Below are positions 22,964-36,383 of a stretch of DNA of 64,000 bases, piece by piece. The DNA lies in NCBI GenBank assembly GCA_029532415.1, contig JAQOTA010000044.1:248001-312000 (forward strand), in the 5' to 3' direction. Numbering within the stretch: the first letter of the stretch is position 1; each line of letters starts with the position of its first letter. A model generated the notes under the pieces. The model made no database searches, was not told where the DNA came from, and saw nothing but the letters and a program-made list of their open reading frames with translations. Origin of the DNA: Marasmius tenuissimus (Eukaryota > Basidiomycota > Agaricomycetes > Agaricales > Marasmiaceae). A program made the translations under genes and the position numbers.

Positions 22964-25708
22964 TTTCTCGAGTGCAAATAGACGAACGAAAATAGAGATT
23001 GGAAGAACGAAAGATAGCAGGGAAGAAGGGAGAGTGAAAAACGGTGAAAGTGACGGGATCGCCAACGATAGACCGGAGACAAAAGAACGGGAAAGAATGA
23101 CAGAGAAGAAAGGAAGGAGAGAAACACACGAGGCGACCCCGCACGCGTATCGTGTAGGCCACGATGCAGATAAAGGAACGAGAAGAAAGTGATAACGAAA
23201 GTGATAGCGACATGTCGGATGGTAGACCGACAGGCGCGGCAGTCGCAAGTGTTTCAATAAATGAATGAATTGCGCGCCATACAAAGCCCGTTGGGCACGA
23301 AAACGGGATAAAGTGACCGAGAGAGCGGCCTCGAGTGGGGGTAGTAACGGTCAAAGGGCGAGCGTTCAAAGCGTTCTAGGGCTTGCATTTCAAAGCTGAA
23401 GCTGTAGAGCAACTAGAGATTGAAAACATTTGGCAGCCCGCAAGAACGAACGGCCATGCAAGGATATAGATGGAATAGAAGAAAAACGAGCGATATGAAG
23501 CGCGAATGCAAGAGAACGAGCAAGAAACATTCAAGTTTCTTTGATAGATTGCACAAGCAAACTAACGCTGCGTTCGACTTGCAACCAAAACGCAGCAATA
23601 ATAGGACTGACGGAGAGAAATTGCAAGATGAAGAAGACTTACGATGGGCGACGTCAACCGCTGTATCCATCTCTGGCATTCCTAGTGTCTATATCGCCTC
23701 TGCCAGCGTTTCTCCTGCTCCTCGATAATGTCTGCTTTCTCTAGCAGATCCAAAACTGGTCCAATGTCGATCCGAATCGCTTCTTCCGGGCCTCCAGTAT
23801 TTTCGCCTAAGCGACCACAGGGCAATTGGTTTTCTTCTGTCTTCGTATCTGGGCAATGTCAACTAAGAATTGAGGGTTTTCCGAGTACAAGTTTCCCTGG
23901 TCGATGAGCAACAAGTTGACACGGATGGCAGCAGAAGTACAGAGGATTGACGGTTATGGTGATGGTGACGGTAAAAGTCAAGAAACGAAATATGAGATTA
24001 GATTTCGTTATTCGGCTCACCGGTTGCCTGGGTAACCGAGTTTGGCCGTGTTTCTCAACCCCGACGTCCTCGTGACCTCGTTCCTAACCATAACCTCAGC
24101 TTCACTGTCCTTGTATCTTGACCTCGATCATCCTCGCTCAGATGGCTCGTGCTTCCTCACTCTCAATCCTACTAAATGTCAACTCTGTATCCTTTGAGTT
24201 CTGTATCTTTATTGAGGCATCTGGTGAGTATACTGACTCGTCTCCTAGCTATGGGTTCACTGATGATCGTCGACAGCAGCCTCGCCAGAAATAATCCAGA
24301 AAATGAGTATGCTACGTTCACAGAAATTCTACTCCACTCAGCGATTTCAATACACAGCGAGTCTTCTCTGTACTCTGAGCTCCGCCATGGACCATCGTAC
24401 TAAACTTGGTTCAACTTGATGACTCTTTTCATTCCGAAACTTCGAGGTCAGCTTGATCAGTTCCTTTCTGTCACGCCCGATAACTCACGATCGACCCCGA
24501 ATAGAAGACGATTCAGACGCTACCTATGTCCGAAGAATATGCCTCTATTCAACCGTAGCCACAGCACTTTACTCGACTGCCTTCTCTCTGCGAGCCGTTT
24601 CTCCTTGTGATCGGCACTGATTAGTCGTAATTCACATCCTTTTCGCTGTTCTGACCGCCTTCCCAGCACCCCTCTCGATGGATGAGCAATGTCAAACGGC
24701 CAGATCGCATCGTTTATCTGCTGATACCCAATGGGTAGTACCCGTTCAACGTCGCACAAAAGTGAATGTCGCGGGTGAATTAGCCTTGAAGCTGTAAGTA
24801 AAACTATATTTGTCTATCCACAACCGTTTTGGAGGCCTGAACGCTCCGGTACTCACATCCCGTGGTGCCATAGATAACATGGAAGTAGTATCCCTGTCTT
24901 ACCGCGGAGGCAAAGCGGCAAACCTGCCAATCCTCCAGGTCCCTATACCAAGACTTACGACGACAGACACCTCACCCGATCCTGCCAAAGTCAATGTGCT
25001 TACCGATCCAATCATGCGTTGCACTTCCCTCAATCTCAATCTCCAAGAGTCCTCCTACCCCATCACCTATTGCGCACCGAATGAAGCCGTCAAGCTGGAC
25101 CACCGTCTCATTCCTACATCCGTCTCTTGGATGTGGTGAAAGCCAAGACCTTCGGACTGCACCCCTATCCCCACATTCTGGTCACTTCCATCGTGGGGCC
25201 CCTCTCGAGGGCCACTACGATTCTCCTCTCTGTCTATCCGTCAAAATCGGATGTCCCTTGACTTTGCCGTTGATCATCAATTTATTCTTCTAGTCAGGAG
25301 CGTAGAGTCCCACCTCGTCTTGACCGTCTCAGCCGCGATGCTCCACTTTGGTTCGCCGACCTCCAGTATATATCAACGCCTCACAGTTCACAGTCTATCG
25401 CCAACTCGCCAACTGATATTCAAGTGGCTACGTCGTCATGGTTTTGACACACGAGTCTATTTGTCAATCACCGTATAATCCTTGCCAATACTAAGTACCC
25501 CATCCCAGCTATCAACATCTCAAACTTGGTTGTGAGACTCTCGATCACCCGATTGCGGTCTCAGTTTCTCTTCGGGGGAAGCTGTGAACCCGTCCAAATC
25601 GAATAAAAGCATCCTCCTCCTTGAAACCCCCACCTCTACCAGGACTCCCTTCGACTTCCCTTGGCTCATTCCGTTCGGAAGTTTCTTGATACCTCGATAC
25701 CAACCATA
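22964..25708. other. Intergenic 2.7 kb
   Basis: The divergent space between the SH3 gene (-) and the first DUF6534-type gene (+). Plus-strand ORFs at 23420-23728, 24176-24403 and 24810-25139 are short, interrupted and without recognised domains. The stretch 24810-25490 has moderately coding-like composition but stops in all frames; it could be a decayed gene that I cannot name. Confidence 0.45.
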
Positions 25709-27104
25709 ATGGGTACCTTCGACGATCCGATTGGGTGAGTACCATTCTCATCGCTCAAGCGCACCGACTGATTCCCTCACTCCAGCTCGGTCCTGATAGC
25801 CACTTGGATATGCGCAATGCTCGAAATGCTCATCCTGAAGGACACCTATCATTACTTCACGAACTACCGCGACGATACTATATTCCTCAAACTCTTCGTC
25901 GGGTTCACCGTCCTCGTGGACGTCGCCTGTCTTATCGCAGCTTTCGGGCAGGTGTACTTGGTACGCTCTTCATCCCCATTTTCGTAGTCCTCGTCAAGAC
26001 TGACAGCTTCAAATCGATAGGCCGGCGTCACCTTCTGGGGAAATCCGATTGTTCTCGTCCAGCAGGTCCGTTGTTACTGTCACCCCTCGTCGACTGCTGC
26101 TAACATCCTTCCCTCGATAGTATTGGCCAATCCCGGTCTCGCTAATCACCACAGCCATCGTCGCCTTCCTCGTTCAATCCTTCCTTATCCACCGTCTCTG
26201 GGTCCTGTAAGTCCTCTCCATTTCTCATCCAAACCTTACAATCCTGATCTAACATCTTCCCCAGCACCCGAAACTGGTTCATCCCCATCGCGCTCGCCAC
26301 AGCCGCCAGTGTCTCAGTACGTATACGTCCACACTATCCAATATCCTTTCAATCTTATCTTTCACTCCCCAGATGATCTGCTGTGCATGGGTCGGCGTCC
26401 TCTACGCCATGCACCGAGACTACGCCGACCGTTACAAAGGCAAAACCCCCGTTATCGTTTGGATGACAACAACCACGGCCACAGACGTCTTGATCACCCT
26501 ATGTCTCATCATTCGGTTGCAAAAGATGAAGACTAATTTCAAGAGCACCGAAACGTGCGTCTCTTCTGTTGCTTTTCTTGGTCTCTTCAGCTTACACATA
26601 CGTACTTACGCAGTGTCATCGCTCGTCTAACTCGTGGATCCATGCAAACGGGTGCCACGACCGCTGTACTCGCTCTGGCAGGACTCATCGCGTTCCTCGC
26701 AAACAACTCCAGTAACGGTAAGTCTCCCCATAGCCTTTTCTCCTACCACACGACCTGACCGCACCCCCCTCCCCCAGTCGAAGCCGCCACAACCTTCATC
26801 CTCGCAAGATGTTACGTCCTAACCCTCCTTTACAACGTCAACCTCCGTGGTACACACGGCGTTACAGGAAACAGCACAGAGAAACCAGAGAGTAACCACC
26901 GAATGGGTCCTCTCTCGCATGCTTCTCCCGTCGAAGCTTTCGGTGGAATCGGTACGCCTTTTTCTTTCTTGCAGAGTCATACAACTCACTGATTGCTTAT
27001 TCCGCGTTCTAGAAATCCATCGAACAGCTCACGTTCACATGGACGAAGAGTCGGTCACAGATGCGGATCAAAAGAAAGGAGTGTACGCTACCGAGTCTGC
27101 ATGA
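25709..27104 (+). CDS. DUF6534-type seven-helix membrane protein
   Basis: Nine exons (25709-25734, 25786-25960, 26021-26065, 26121-26206, 26265-26316, 26373-26554, 26614-26717, 26778-26951, 27013-27104) give 311 residues. Hydrophobic segments include SVLIATWICAMLEMLI, KLFVGFTVLVDVACLIAAFG, ISLITTAIVAFLVQSFLI-like, WFIPIALATAASVS and VIVWMTTTTATDVLITLCLI. The layout DTYHYFTNY after helix 1, LVQSFLIHRLWVL in the middle, and ARCYVLTLLYNVNLRG at the end matches the basidiomycete family usually labelled DUF6534 (there typically QSFFAxRIW and SLLATLNAR). The tail is soluble and acidic. No molecular function is established for the family. It lies convergent with a second family member at 29.4 kb. 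Confidence 0.88.
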
Positions 27105-29424
27105 TTCGTGAAGGTTGTCTTTCGTTTTACTTTTCTTCTCTCTTGAGTTGTCGATGTTCCGTTCATTCGTTCTTTTATTTATGGGAGACTGGTGTTTCGT
27201 TCCCTATACCTGCACGCTTGGTAGTAGTTTGTAAGTAGACGCCCGGTGCTGGTCAATTGTCATACACCGGGAATGTCGGTTGGTTGGAGACCTGAGCTGG
27301 GGCTGGCTTCGAACTCCTTGAAGTTCAGGAATTGAAGTGGAGTATTTTCCCGACTTGTATGGCAGAGGACGGTAAATTCATGTTTGGTCAGTCATTACCC
27401 CCCTCGGACCCGGATTCTGGCCTCTGCTCACGGATAGCAAGATTGAGCTTTTATCGGGGCATGAATAAGGCTGAAGGCCTTTTGGAGCTTAAAAACTTGA
27501 GTGCTTTATTGATACAGAAGTCCTTCTCCCTCTCCAATGCCTACGTGGTGCAGGCCAACCATTACGGTACAAGATGATTTATTACGGCCAAGTTCCACCG
27601 AGTCGAATCTCTTGTATCGAAGGGTTCAGTTCGTAAACGCAGCCCTGGAGAACTCGAATACGAACTTCGAAGCCACCTTCAGGAACGTCATACGACGGTC
27701 CGATCAAGCCGTGCCGGTCCATGTCTCCCACCGGAGACAGAACAAATCTATTCAAATATTTTCCCATGGTTGCATTCCAACCCGGACATTGTCTATATTC
27801 ATTATCCTATGCATTCAAGGCAACAGCTCCTCGGACATACAGACAGGAATTTAGCACGCCTCTCTCGAAACACTATCATGTACCAACAAGGTCAGATTGA
27901 GCGCGATAACAAAGGGTTAGGGGTTTCCGATTAGTTCGATGACAGAGGGCGGTTGACGCGGATGTGAGTTTTAAGTCACGCCACGCGACAAGTTATGAGA
28001 GCAAGCGGGAGAACTAAGAGTTTCGAGCTTCGAAGGTGTGAACGAGGCTAACGAAATTGATTGCTGTACAAGGTAAGTATCTACAGTATTTATATCATAA
28101 TAGCTATCTTGTACAGTAAGATGTAATAAGTAAGATTCTGCGAGATAAGTAAGAAAAGCGCCGCGAGAGACATGGAATCATGTCAAAAGACCTTCGGACG
28201 TGGCGAGACTTCGGATAGTGTACAGCAAGAGAAATCATAAGGTACAAGTGTTCGGGGCGAAGGTAAAAGAGAGAGAGTAATCAGGAAAGTAACGGATCCA
28301 ACCGTCACAGCGGTGGCGATAACTTATCATGACAAGGTGCGTGTTGGGTTTGTTTCTCAGGCATGTTTGTTCTAATTCGGATGGTGAATACGGTACAACC
28401 TATATCTGATAGCTCGTCAGCATGTACCTAGATACCTACAAAAAGAAGGCACCTGCCACCAGCTCTCGAGCCGTAACATCGGTGATAGTAGAATACACAC
28501 GATTGCGTAGAGAGCTCTTCGGTTCTTTGTTTGAGGAGGGAACACCATTGGCCCTTCCAACAGCAAGGGTTCAAACGATTCGTTCGTCCCAAGCCACTGG
28601 CTCGTAACAGAACTTGAACTTGTCGACTATTCTCGGCTGACATGTGTTCATGGTGATTTCTTCGCCTCCGTTTCACTCGTTTCACATATGATCCTCAGAG
28701 CTACGACTCCACATTCACGAGAAACAGTACTTAATGATGGCTCGAGCGGGAAGCGGCCGCCCAACTCAACGGCGGTGATTAGCTCGTTTACCAGGACTCG
28801 CGACGAAACGCTTCATTAGAAGTTTAGGGATTGCTCACTGAACAGGAGCGAGTGGACCCTTACAAGCCTTTCGAACCTTCAGGGAGTGGAAACCCCTGTG
28901 AGAAACAGGTTTTTGAAGCCATGAATTGCTTATGGTATGCTTACAGCTTGACGTTTAATGAGCTCCCGATACTTACCCTCTTCTACTCGACCTCCAAAGG
29001 CTTCTAACGTTACACAAATTCATGTCCGTTGGAGGTCGGCTTGGAGGTCAGCTCTTTGACGAATCAGGTAGTATGTTAAAGGTTAATACTTACTCCTGTC
29101 AGTTTTCGGGAAGGCGCGTTGTAAGGCAGTGTTCTGAATCCAGTGGCTATCATGACACCTTGATCACTAGGCCTCGTACGTTCACCCTCAGACTGCAATG
29201 CACCTTGTCACCCACGATCTTATCATCCCTGAAGTCCGCGGCGTTCTTTTGAGATTCGTGTCCGACGCCGGCGGTACCGACAAATAGGCAAACAACCCTA
29301 TTCTTCCTCCATGTAAGTAAATATCGTTTCTTCTGCCTTGTCAGGACGTCAAACGATACAAGGACGGTGACGAGATGAGAGTAAACACACACTTTAAGCT
29401 CAAAACATACAATCATTTGGACAA
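27105..29424. other. Intergenic between two convergent DUF6534-type genes
   Basis: About 2.3 kb with only short ORFs (for example 27332-27577 and 27537-27854, +) that lack domains and splice-consistent extensions. The part near 28080-28160 is AT-rich with repeated GTAAG motifs. No gene called. Confidence 0.5.
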
Positions 29425-31179
29425 TTATGGCTTTCTTTCTACGTCGGCCCCAACGCTATCTCCCTCTTCCCTCACCGCTGTGTCGATCTCGATTTGAAAC
29501 CCGCTCATAGGCGGGCGTAGTGGGAACATATTTCTCTGGATCACCATGTACAATGAGTCACATAGGAACCGGCGCTCGAAGCGGCAGAAACTCACCGTGT
29601 TATTGGACCCGATGCCCGACGGCGCGCTATCTGTGGGCCTTCCGATGCCACGGATGGACTTTCGGGCATTAAGCGTGGCTAGTAGGGAGTTGGCGTACAC
29701 TGCGGCGTACGTGTAAGTGTCAGAGCTCACAGCAAGGAAGATCAGAGCTGACTTACGCCTGCCAACTAGTATTAAACGAAGATGTCCGATTGACGGTAAG
29801 AGAACCAGTTTAGTGATCATGGGGCAGGCTGGTGGTGACTCACTAATAAAATAGAACGTAACATAAACAAAGGTGTCAGGCAATGTAAGAATCTACGGAC
29901 AAGGTCAGTAGCTGCTTGCATCCTCTACAGACATGCAGTAGGTCAGATGCTCACGGTGATTAACGAGATACATGCGCATATCGTCGTTATGAGTCCCGTA
30001 TTGACGGAGAAAAGGATCTGCAATGCCAAGTGAATGGTCGAAATGACATGACCGCCGAAGAGACACACCAGCCGGTTGATGATGTTGTTGCTCCTGGCGA
30101 AGCCGGTTCTGGAAAGGCTTAAGACTGTGCACATAGAGGCCGTGATCACGAGGTCGGTGAGGGCCGCGAGGATGTTAACTCCCATGGACAAGGGCTGAGT
30201 GACCATCAATACACTTCCCGGTATAAAAAATACTGAGTCCAACCCTGATTGATTCGAGACCGAGGGCACTGTATAGCTTGTGGTCCTGGACATGAATAGT
30301 ATAAGCATCAGGGAAGGTGGCAGCGGCAGTCGTCGAACTCACGATCGCGACGCCCATAAACGCTGGAGGTGTATCAGAGTTCAATCTAGGGTAACAATTG
30401 TAAAGGCGTGCCGATCTACCTAAGGATATTCCAAATTCTCCGAGTACTAATAGGACCTAGTGTATTGATTATGATCGTCAAGCTTCATGTCGGAATCAAT
30501 AAATTCTCACCAAGACAGTCACTAACCAGTAGTTTCTTCTCACTGTTCGCGCTTCAGCCATAGAACGATCGACAAAAGAGAGATAACGTACATGACCATA
30601 TCCGATGAGTAAAGAACGACTGGACTATGAGACCCGTTATGGCGTTGAACACAACCTCGAAAAATATCAAACTGGAGAATAACCATTGGTACCATATTAT
30701 GAAATTGCGGGGACAGGGCAAGCCATGAACTTACGGAGAGATTATTAATAGAGAACTTGGATCACCAAAGTTCGACACCATTGAGGTGTAGGCTGTGAGG
30801 GAAATCAGGCAGTTTTGAACCGATTCCCGGAGCGACGCTGTCACGGTGCGCGACTCGCGAGGCACTTACCAATGTGGCAAATGAGGAATTCGTGTATAGT
30901 GTCACTAATCCACGTTGCGATTACCTGTTCGGACGCCTTCAGCTTTATTCAGGCCGTAAGCGACCAGGGGAAATGAACTTACCAGGATCTTCAAGTACTT
31001 CGGATCATTCGGATAGGTCTCAAAGCACCACCATGTCTGCATGCAAGTGACTCCCCACAAAGCCGTGGCAACCAAAACGCCAACAAACTCCGCGCCGATT
31101 CTGAAGATAAAGTGAGTGGCTAAGAAGCAGAGCAGAGGGAAATCGACGGGAGTACGCACATTGCGTCGCTAATGGCCAT
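29425..31179 (-). CDS. DUF6534-type seven-helix membrane protein with a 9-nt micro-exon
   Basis: Fourteen exons close exactly into 324 residues: 31160-31179, 30983-31100, 30870-30924, 30735-30792, 30592-30671, 30511-30542, 30420-30456, 30234-30362, 30069-30178, 29955-30017, 29844-29892, 29757-29765, 29596-29699, 29425-29535. Family landmarks are GVTCMQTWWCFETYPNDPKY after helix 1, VVFNAITGLIVQSFFTHRIW, LRRNYWLVTVLVLLVL, SRTGFARSNNIINRL, NTGLITTICACISLIT and RLYANSLLATLNARK near the end. These match DUF6534 proteins far better than the 25.7-kb gene does. Exon 12 is a 9-nt micro-exon that supplies IGRL and restores the family motif. Function is unknown. Automatic gene finders are likely to mispredict this gene. 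Confidence 0.87.
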
Positions 31180-33943
31180 TATTGGAAGTGGCACAAATCC
31201 CAACTTGAGGGCGACTTTGAGGAAACTGGGCACACCTAAAGGCAATGCGACAAGCACTTATATACAAATACCAATGTTTCTCTTGGAGAGCGTGTTCCAA
31301 CGCCACTGAATTCCAGAGGGGGATGAGAATGAACAAAAAAGGAAGGAAAAGATGGTTCCCAACCTAGCGAACTTGGCTATCAATCTACCGTAGCAGACCG
31401 AGCTCATGTTTGGCATTTGACTCCACGGGATCTGACAACATATCCCACAATTGTCGCTCAAGGCTCCCACCTTCGCCGCTTTCTGGTATACCTGAGGTTT
31501 CAGCAATCGAACCGAACAGGATGTATCTTGTTACCAGTACCTGGTACCTATGGTCATTCAATATTCGGTGCTTCCCGATGCTTCGCTCCACCCCACGTAT
31601 GTGCGCGGATCAAATAACAGAAGGAACGCGACATTCAGACCCATGTAGACATGAGAATTATACAGTTCCGGAAGTGGAAGAGGGGCTATTTTTGCTCAGG
31701 GTCGTTCAAATATAGATCCCAGGACCTTTCAGGGCATGACAAGAATAGGCAGTTCAAAGGTAGCAGGTACTGTCTGGCTCTTGACAAGCAAAATGAGGTA
31801 TTTGTTGTGTATCATGCCACTGACTCGAATAAAAGGGATTTTCCGCCCAATTTTGATTGCCAGGTTGCAAGGAAGCTACTACGACTCCCGGAACTGAAAG
31901 GCTTTTTTTGTATTGACCTATCTCCTAGCAGCTAGTCTCAACTCCTATTAGAAAATACCGCAGGCTACCATTTGAACTGCATCCTAAACCGGGGTCTACT
32001 GAGGACTTCATATTGACCGGGGGGGCGTTAAGGCTTAGCGCCAGTCCAATGAAGCGCTCATGAATTCTCTCAGCGGCAAAAATCCGTCAGGGCAAGCGCC
32101 CGGGGAATACTGATAAATCTTCCATTCACCCCCATCTGCCGCGCATACGAGGCGCTTATACATGAGTCTGGATCACATCAGTACTAACAAAAGTTGGGTA
32201 GTTTTGGCCCACACCCTTAATACTATCTAGCTCGGCTGGAAATCGCGCTCGTATTCCTCATATTGCTGCTTGTTTTAATATGGACCATGGGATTTTCGGG
32301 AACGCGAACAAGCTTCTAGAAATCAACTCGAAATTCCAGCCAAACGAACTACTGCTGGTCCCAGCCCAACCATCATATCGAGCTACGAACTGGAACCGGA
32401 ATCCGCTGTAACAACGTCGAAGCCTCATTGAAGGCTCGGCGGCCTCACGAGAACCACACGTCCCATGGACGAATCGGAGCTGAGGTATGGGCGCTGAGTT
32501 TCATACTTAGATTCTCACTTCAATGATCCTATTGTCTGGTCCAACAGCATACTTACTGGTCTCAGGTTCGTTTCAATATAGACGGCCAGTCTGGATCGTA
32601 GTTCAGTTGCCAACTGACTGGACACCCGTTTCCATTGGTAAACCGCACCAGAGGCTTGATTTTTTCGAGGTATCGACACCCTAGACTCTTCGATTCAGGG
32701 GTTTAAATTCGTCTACAGTTGTGAAGCCTTTATATTTAAGTCCAGAGAACCTAGAACAGGTTAAGCGACCAAGTCCCATATCAATATGAGTCCGTGAACT
32801 AGTCTATCGTACTCCCGATCCTAGTTGCGCTGTAGCTCCCAACTGCCTCACATGAGAACCCGATAATTTGTCCCGGGAGACTTCTTTAATGTCTTGTCAA
32901 TAGCTTCCGCGCCTGTCTTCGTCCATTCTAGAAGATACTCTGTTCCCAGCTATCTCCCTACTCCAATCTTTAGGCTTGTGGCCTCAGCGCTGAGAATATT
33001 CGGATCAGACGGAGATTTCACGTTCTCTCGGGTGGCTCTCGCCAGCTACACTCCTGCGCCCGGGCTTATAGCCATGACAATCTCCGTTACACCGTACTCA
33101 TTTGGCGTCAGACCTTACGTCGGCGACGCGTTCGTCAAATCCTGGTAGCTCCCTAGTACCGTATATTGTACATCTCGCCCAGCAGTCGGCACAAATATTC
33201 CTTTTTGGGGTCGAGGGAGGGTGGATCAATCCAACAGTATCTTTGGACCTCTGTGCATGACTTCGTTCTGATGGTAGCACGACATTTCTGAGAAATATGT
33301 CCTGCGGCGTTACATATTAAGGGTGGATAAATGGTAGATACTTGGCAAGTCTAACGGTGTTTCATATTATCGATAGAGAGCTCTGAGTTGAACGAGTTGT
33401 CAACGGCTGTCACTATCCATAAATACAATACCTCGAGCGTACTGGCTTTCCACTCACGACACCGTCAATGACGGGGTTTTCCTCTGGGAAACATTCTCTG
33501 GCGTTATGATATCAAATCCCGTGATGCTGTGCTCAGGCTGTTGATTTTAGCCACATGCCGAAGTCGCCTGTCCCAACGGCGCTATAGGTCCTGTCTCGCA
33601 GATAGCGCCTCGGGGGAGCGCCAATCCTAGGAGTAATAGCGCTTCTTTCCTGACCAGCTTCCCGACAGTTTTCATCTGGGCGCTTGTACTTGAACGGCAT
33701 TTTGGAGCGTTAATGTTTGCCGCTGATGGCTCTCCTGAGGTAAATTGGGAAAAACAACACCTGAATGATCAGCTCTATCTAGGTGAGCGGCACGAGCGCA
33801 GAGCGCCCGAAAGCCATGCGGGAGAATCCGTTCCCGAATGACTTGATGCTATTTTTCTCTCTGGATCTTCTGACGGGTTGGCGACATGGTGCCTTAAGAG
33901 AACGCTATAGATATTAGAGGGCACTGTAGATGTTATCGACCAG
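31180..33943. other. Gene-free stretch left of the P450 promoter
   Basis: ORFs at 31410-31715, 31651-31935 and 32894-33148 (+) are short and show no domain. No splice-consistent model was found on either strand. A short inverted pair AGCGC...GCGCT lies around 33619-33645. Confidence 0.45.
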
Positions 33944-34190
33944 CCTGTTGAAGCACGTTAAGTGAGCGGTCATAAACCTCCAGCTAGATACTATCAGACC
34001 CCGAGAGCTAATCAATTCAATGAGAACTTTAAATTATGGGCGCTCATATTTGAATCCAACGTTTGGGGTTAGTGACACTTAACCCGGTGACGGTTGCCAT
34101 TTTCGGTTCTTGGTATCGAGAATTCATATTGATCTTCTGCCAGCACCAGGACCTCCTGATGCACACTGGCCCACAGCATCAGCATAGTAT
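33944..34190 (+). repeat. Promoter-type repeat, copy 2 (upstream of P450)
   Basis: Single-module copy of the repeat at 9827-10191. It shares the landmarks TGAAGCACGTTAAGTGAGCGG, AGCTAGATACTATCAGACC, AACCCGGTGACGG, TTCTTGGTATCGAGAATTC and GCCAGCACCAGGACCTCCTG, and runs directly into the P450 TATA box. It may be a solo terminal repeat or MITE that became part of the promoter. Confidence 0.8.
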
Positions 34191-34195
34191 AAAAG
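34188..34195 (+). promoter_or_regulatory. TATA box of the P450 gene
   Basis: TATAAAAG followed by GCGGGCGGG, 109-116 bases before the proposed ATG at 34304, at the right border of the shared repeat. Confidence 0.6.
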
Positions 34196-34303
34196 GCGGG
34201 CGGGTCTGCCTTGACAGCCCCCGTCGACCTTCTCTGCTGCCAATCCCGGACAGTGTTGATTCCCTCCTTCGGTGTTGATAACATATTTTGGGCCGACCTC
34301 GAC

Positions 34304-36383
34304 ATGCTAAAGGTGGTTAACGCATCCTCGCCGGCTTATATCATGATAGTATTGAGTGCAACTGGACTTGCATTGGTATGTTGTTCTGACACTATCTCTG
34401 CGTCCCTGAAACTCACTATTTCTTTTCAAAGGCTAATCATTATGTTTTCCACCGTCACGAACCAACTAAAGTCACCTTGTACCGTACAGTGGCTCTATTG
34501 TTCGCGGAACCGCTGCTCATCTATGCTTTCAACTACCTATTCATCACCCACGACCCCTTCTCAATTCGGCTCTTGACGCTGTCTTATCTCACTTTCTTTG
34601 CTGTTCTCTTGATCTCCATTGTACTGTATCGGCTATCACCATTCCACCCGCTCGCCAACGTCCCAGGACCAGCGCTGGCGAAGGTGTCAAAGTTTTACGG
34701 CGTTTATGTTTGGATAAAAGGCCAACGGCATATCCATTACAAGCAGTTGCACGAGGAATATGGCCCCATCGTTCGTATAGGTATGAGCTCCCTCCCTCCA
34801 CCTGCTTCGGAGACTTGATTATTTACCCGCAGCGCCCAATGAGATTTCCGTGACCGATCTGGATGCCATGAAGGCAGTTTTAGGTCCGGGAGGATGTATC
34901 AAGGGGCAGTGTTCGTGGTCATTCCATCTCTGTTGAGATGACATGCTGACCACTCACATCACAGCTTATTCAACTCGACGGGATGAACGAACCGAGGGGA
35001 GTTTATTAGCTCTCACGGGTGATGCTCGAATCAAGCGCCGGAGAGTTTGGGCCAGAGGAATGAGTACTGAAGCTATGCGAGAGTATGAAATTGCGGTTAA
35101 GCCATTGGTCACCAAGCTTTCCGAGCGCTTCTCGGAGCAAGCTTACAAAGTTGTTGACATCGGGGAATGGTTCAACTACTTTTCGTACGTCTCCGTTCAC
35201 TACGGCTACAAGGCATCCGATTGACCCCTATTGCCAGGTTCGACTTCAGTGTCGAGATAGCTTTTGGAGGGGGCTCGTTTATGCTGAACAAAGGGGACAC
35301 CACAGAGCTATGGGAGGCAATGGACAAATTTGCATTGTGAGTCCTTCAACGTCAATAGATTCCGGAAGTCTTGCTCAAGAGGCAATTAGCGGAATTGAGT
35401 TTCTATCTCACATTCCTTGGCTATTGAACTTGTTTCGAGACCTACCTATACCGAAACCGGCCCTGCGTATACGAAACCTTGGGATCGAACTGGCAACAAA
35501 ACGAATGCAACAAGGTGCTCGGAGAAAGGATTTATGGTATCACCTCGTAAGTCGGACAATCAGAATTGTTTTGTTCCGTCTCTCATCATGGAACATAGAC
35601 CGACGAGGCCGGGTTGGAGAAAGAGAAGCCCTCAGCAAGCGCTGTCAGTAGCGATGGAGTGTTAGCGATCATGGCTGGTGCCGATACCACCTCGACTGCC
35701 CTCAGAAATTTCTTCTTTTTGATCCTCGCGCACCCGGATTGCTACAAGCAGCTACAAGCCGAGATCGACTCAGTATACCCCCCAGAATCTGACGCGATGG
35801 ATACATCGAAGCACAGTTCTCTCGAGTATCTCAATGCTTGCCTGTACGTGATCAATCGATCGACATCACCGGTGTTCCCCACCCATACTCACGATATGAC
35901 AGAAACGAATCGCTACGTCTTATACCCCCTCTACCGACAGGCGGCCTCAGAGAGGTTCCAAAGGGCTGTGGAGGTCGAATCATTGCCGGACAGTTCGTAC
36001 ACACCCCACATCACACGATATCCACCTGACGAGTCTTTTCACTCAGCTTTATCCCCGAAGGAACGCAAGTTCACGTTCCCCATTATACCGTCCAAAGAAG
36101 TGCCGAGAACTACTATGATCCAGATAACTTTATTCCATCTCGGTGGCTTACTCCAACTCCCATTGCCACCGAAGCATTTATACCCTTCTCATACGGACCT
36201 GAATACTGCATTGGAAAGCATCTCGCGAAACGAGTGATGATAATGGTAGTCTGCCTCTTAATGCAGAACCAGGAGTTCAAATTCGCGGACGATTTTGACT
36301 GGGAATCATGGCCAGGAAGGATCAAGGACTACTTTGTGTGTTCACGAGAGCCGTTGAATGTCGTCGTTACGCCCAGATCATGA
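34304..36383 (+). CDS. Cytochrome P450 monooxygenase
   Basis: Nine exons (34304-34375, 34432-34780, 34833-34910, 34965-35184, 35238-35336, 35369-35546, 35599-35843, 35903-35992, 36047-36383) give 555 residues, a normal length for a microsomal P450. An N-terminal hydrophobic region of two or three helices precedes the Pro-rich hinge HPLANVPGPALAK. The I-helix motif AGADTT is at about 358-363, the ExxR motif ESLR at 416-419, the PSRW segment at 474-477, and the haem loop FSYGPEYCIG at 491-500 with Cys498 as thiolate ligand. Glu496 stands where most P450s have Arg. All other key residues are present, so it is probably active. Two introns use GTTCGT donors, and one intron (35337-35368) would be only 32 nt. 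Fungal P450s of this kind oxidise secondary metabolites or xenobiotics; the substrate is unknown. Confidence 0.92.

Noticed and set aside
27301..27330. TTCGAACTCC as a possible tRNA T-loop
   Set aside because: No T-stem, acceptor or anticodon arm can be formed around it.
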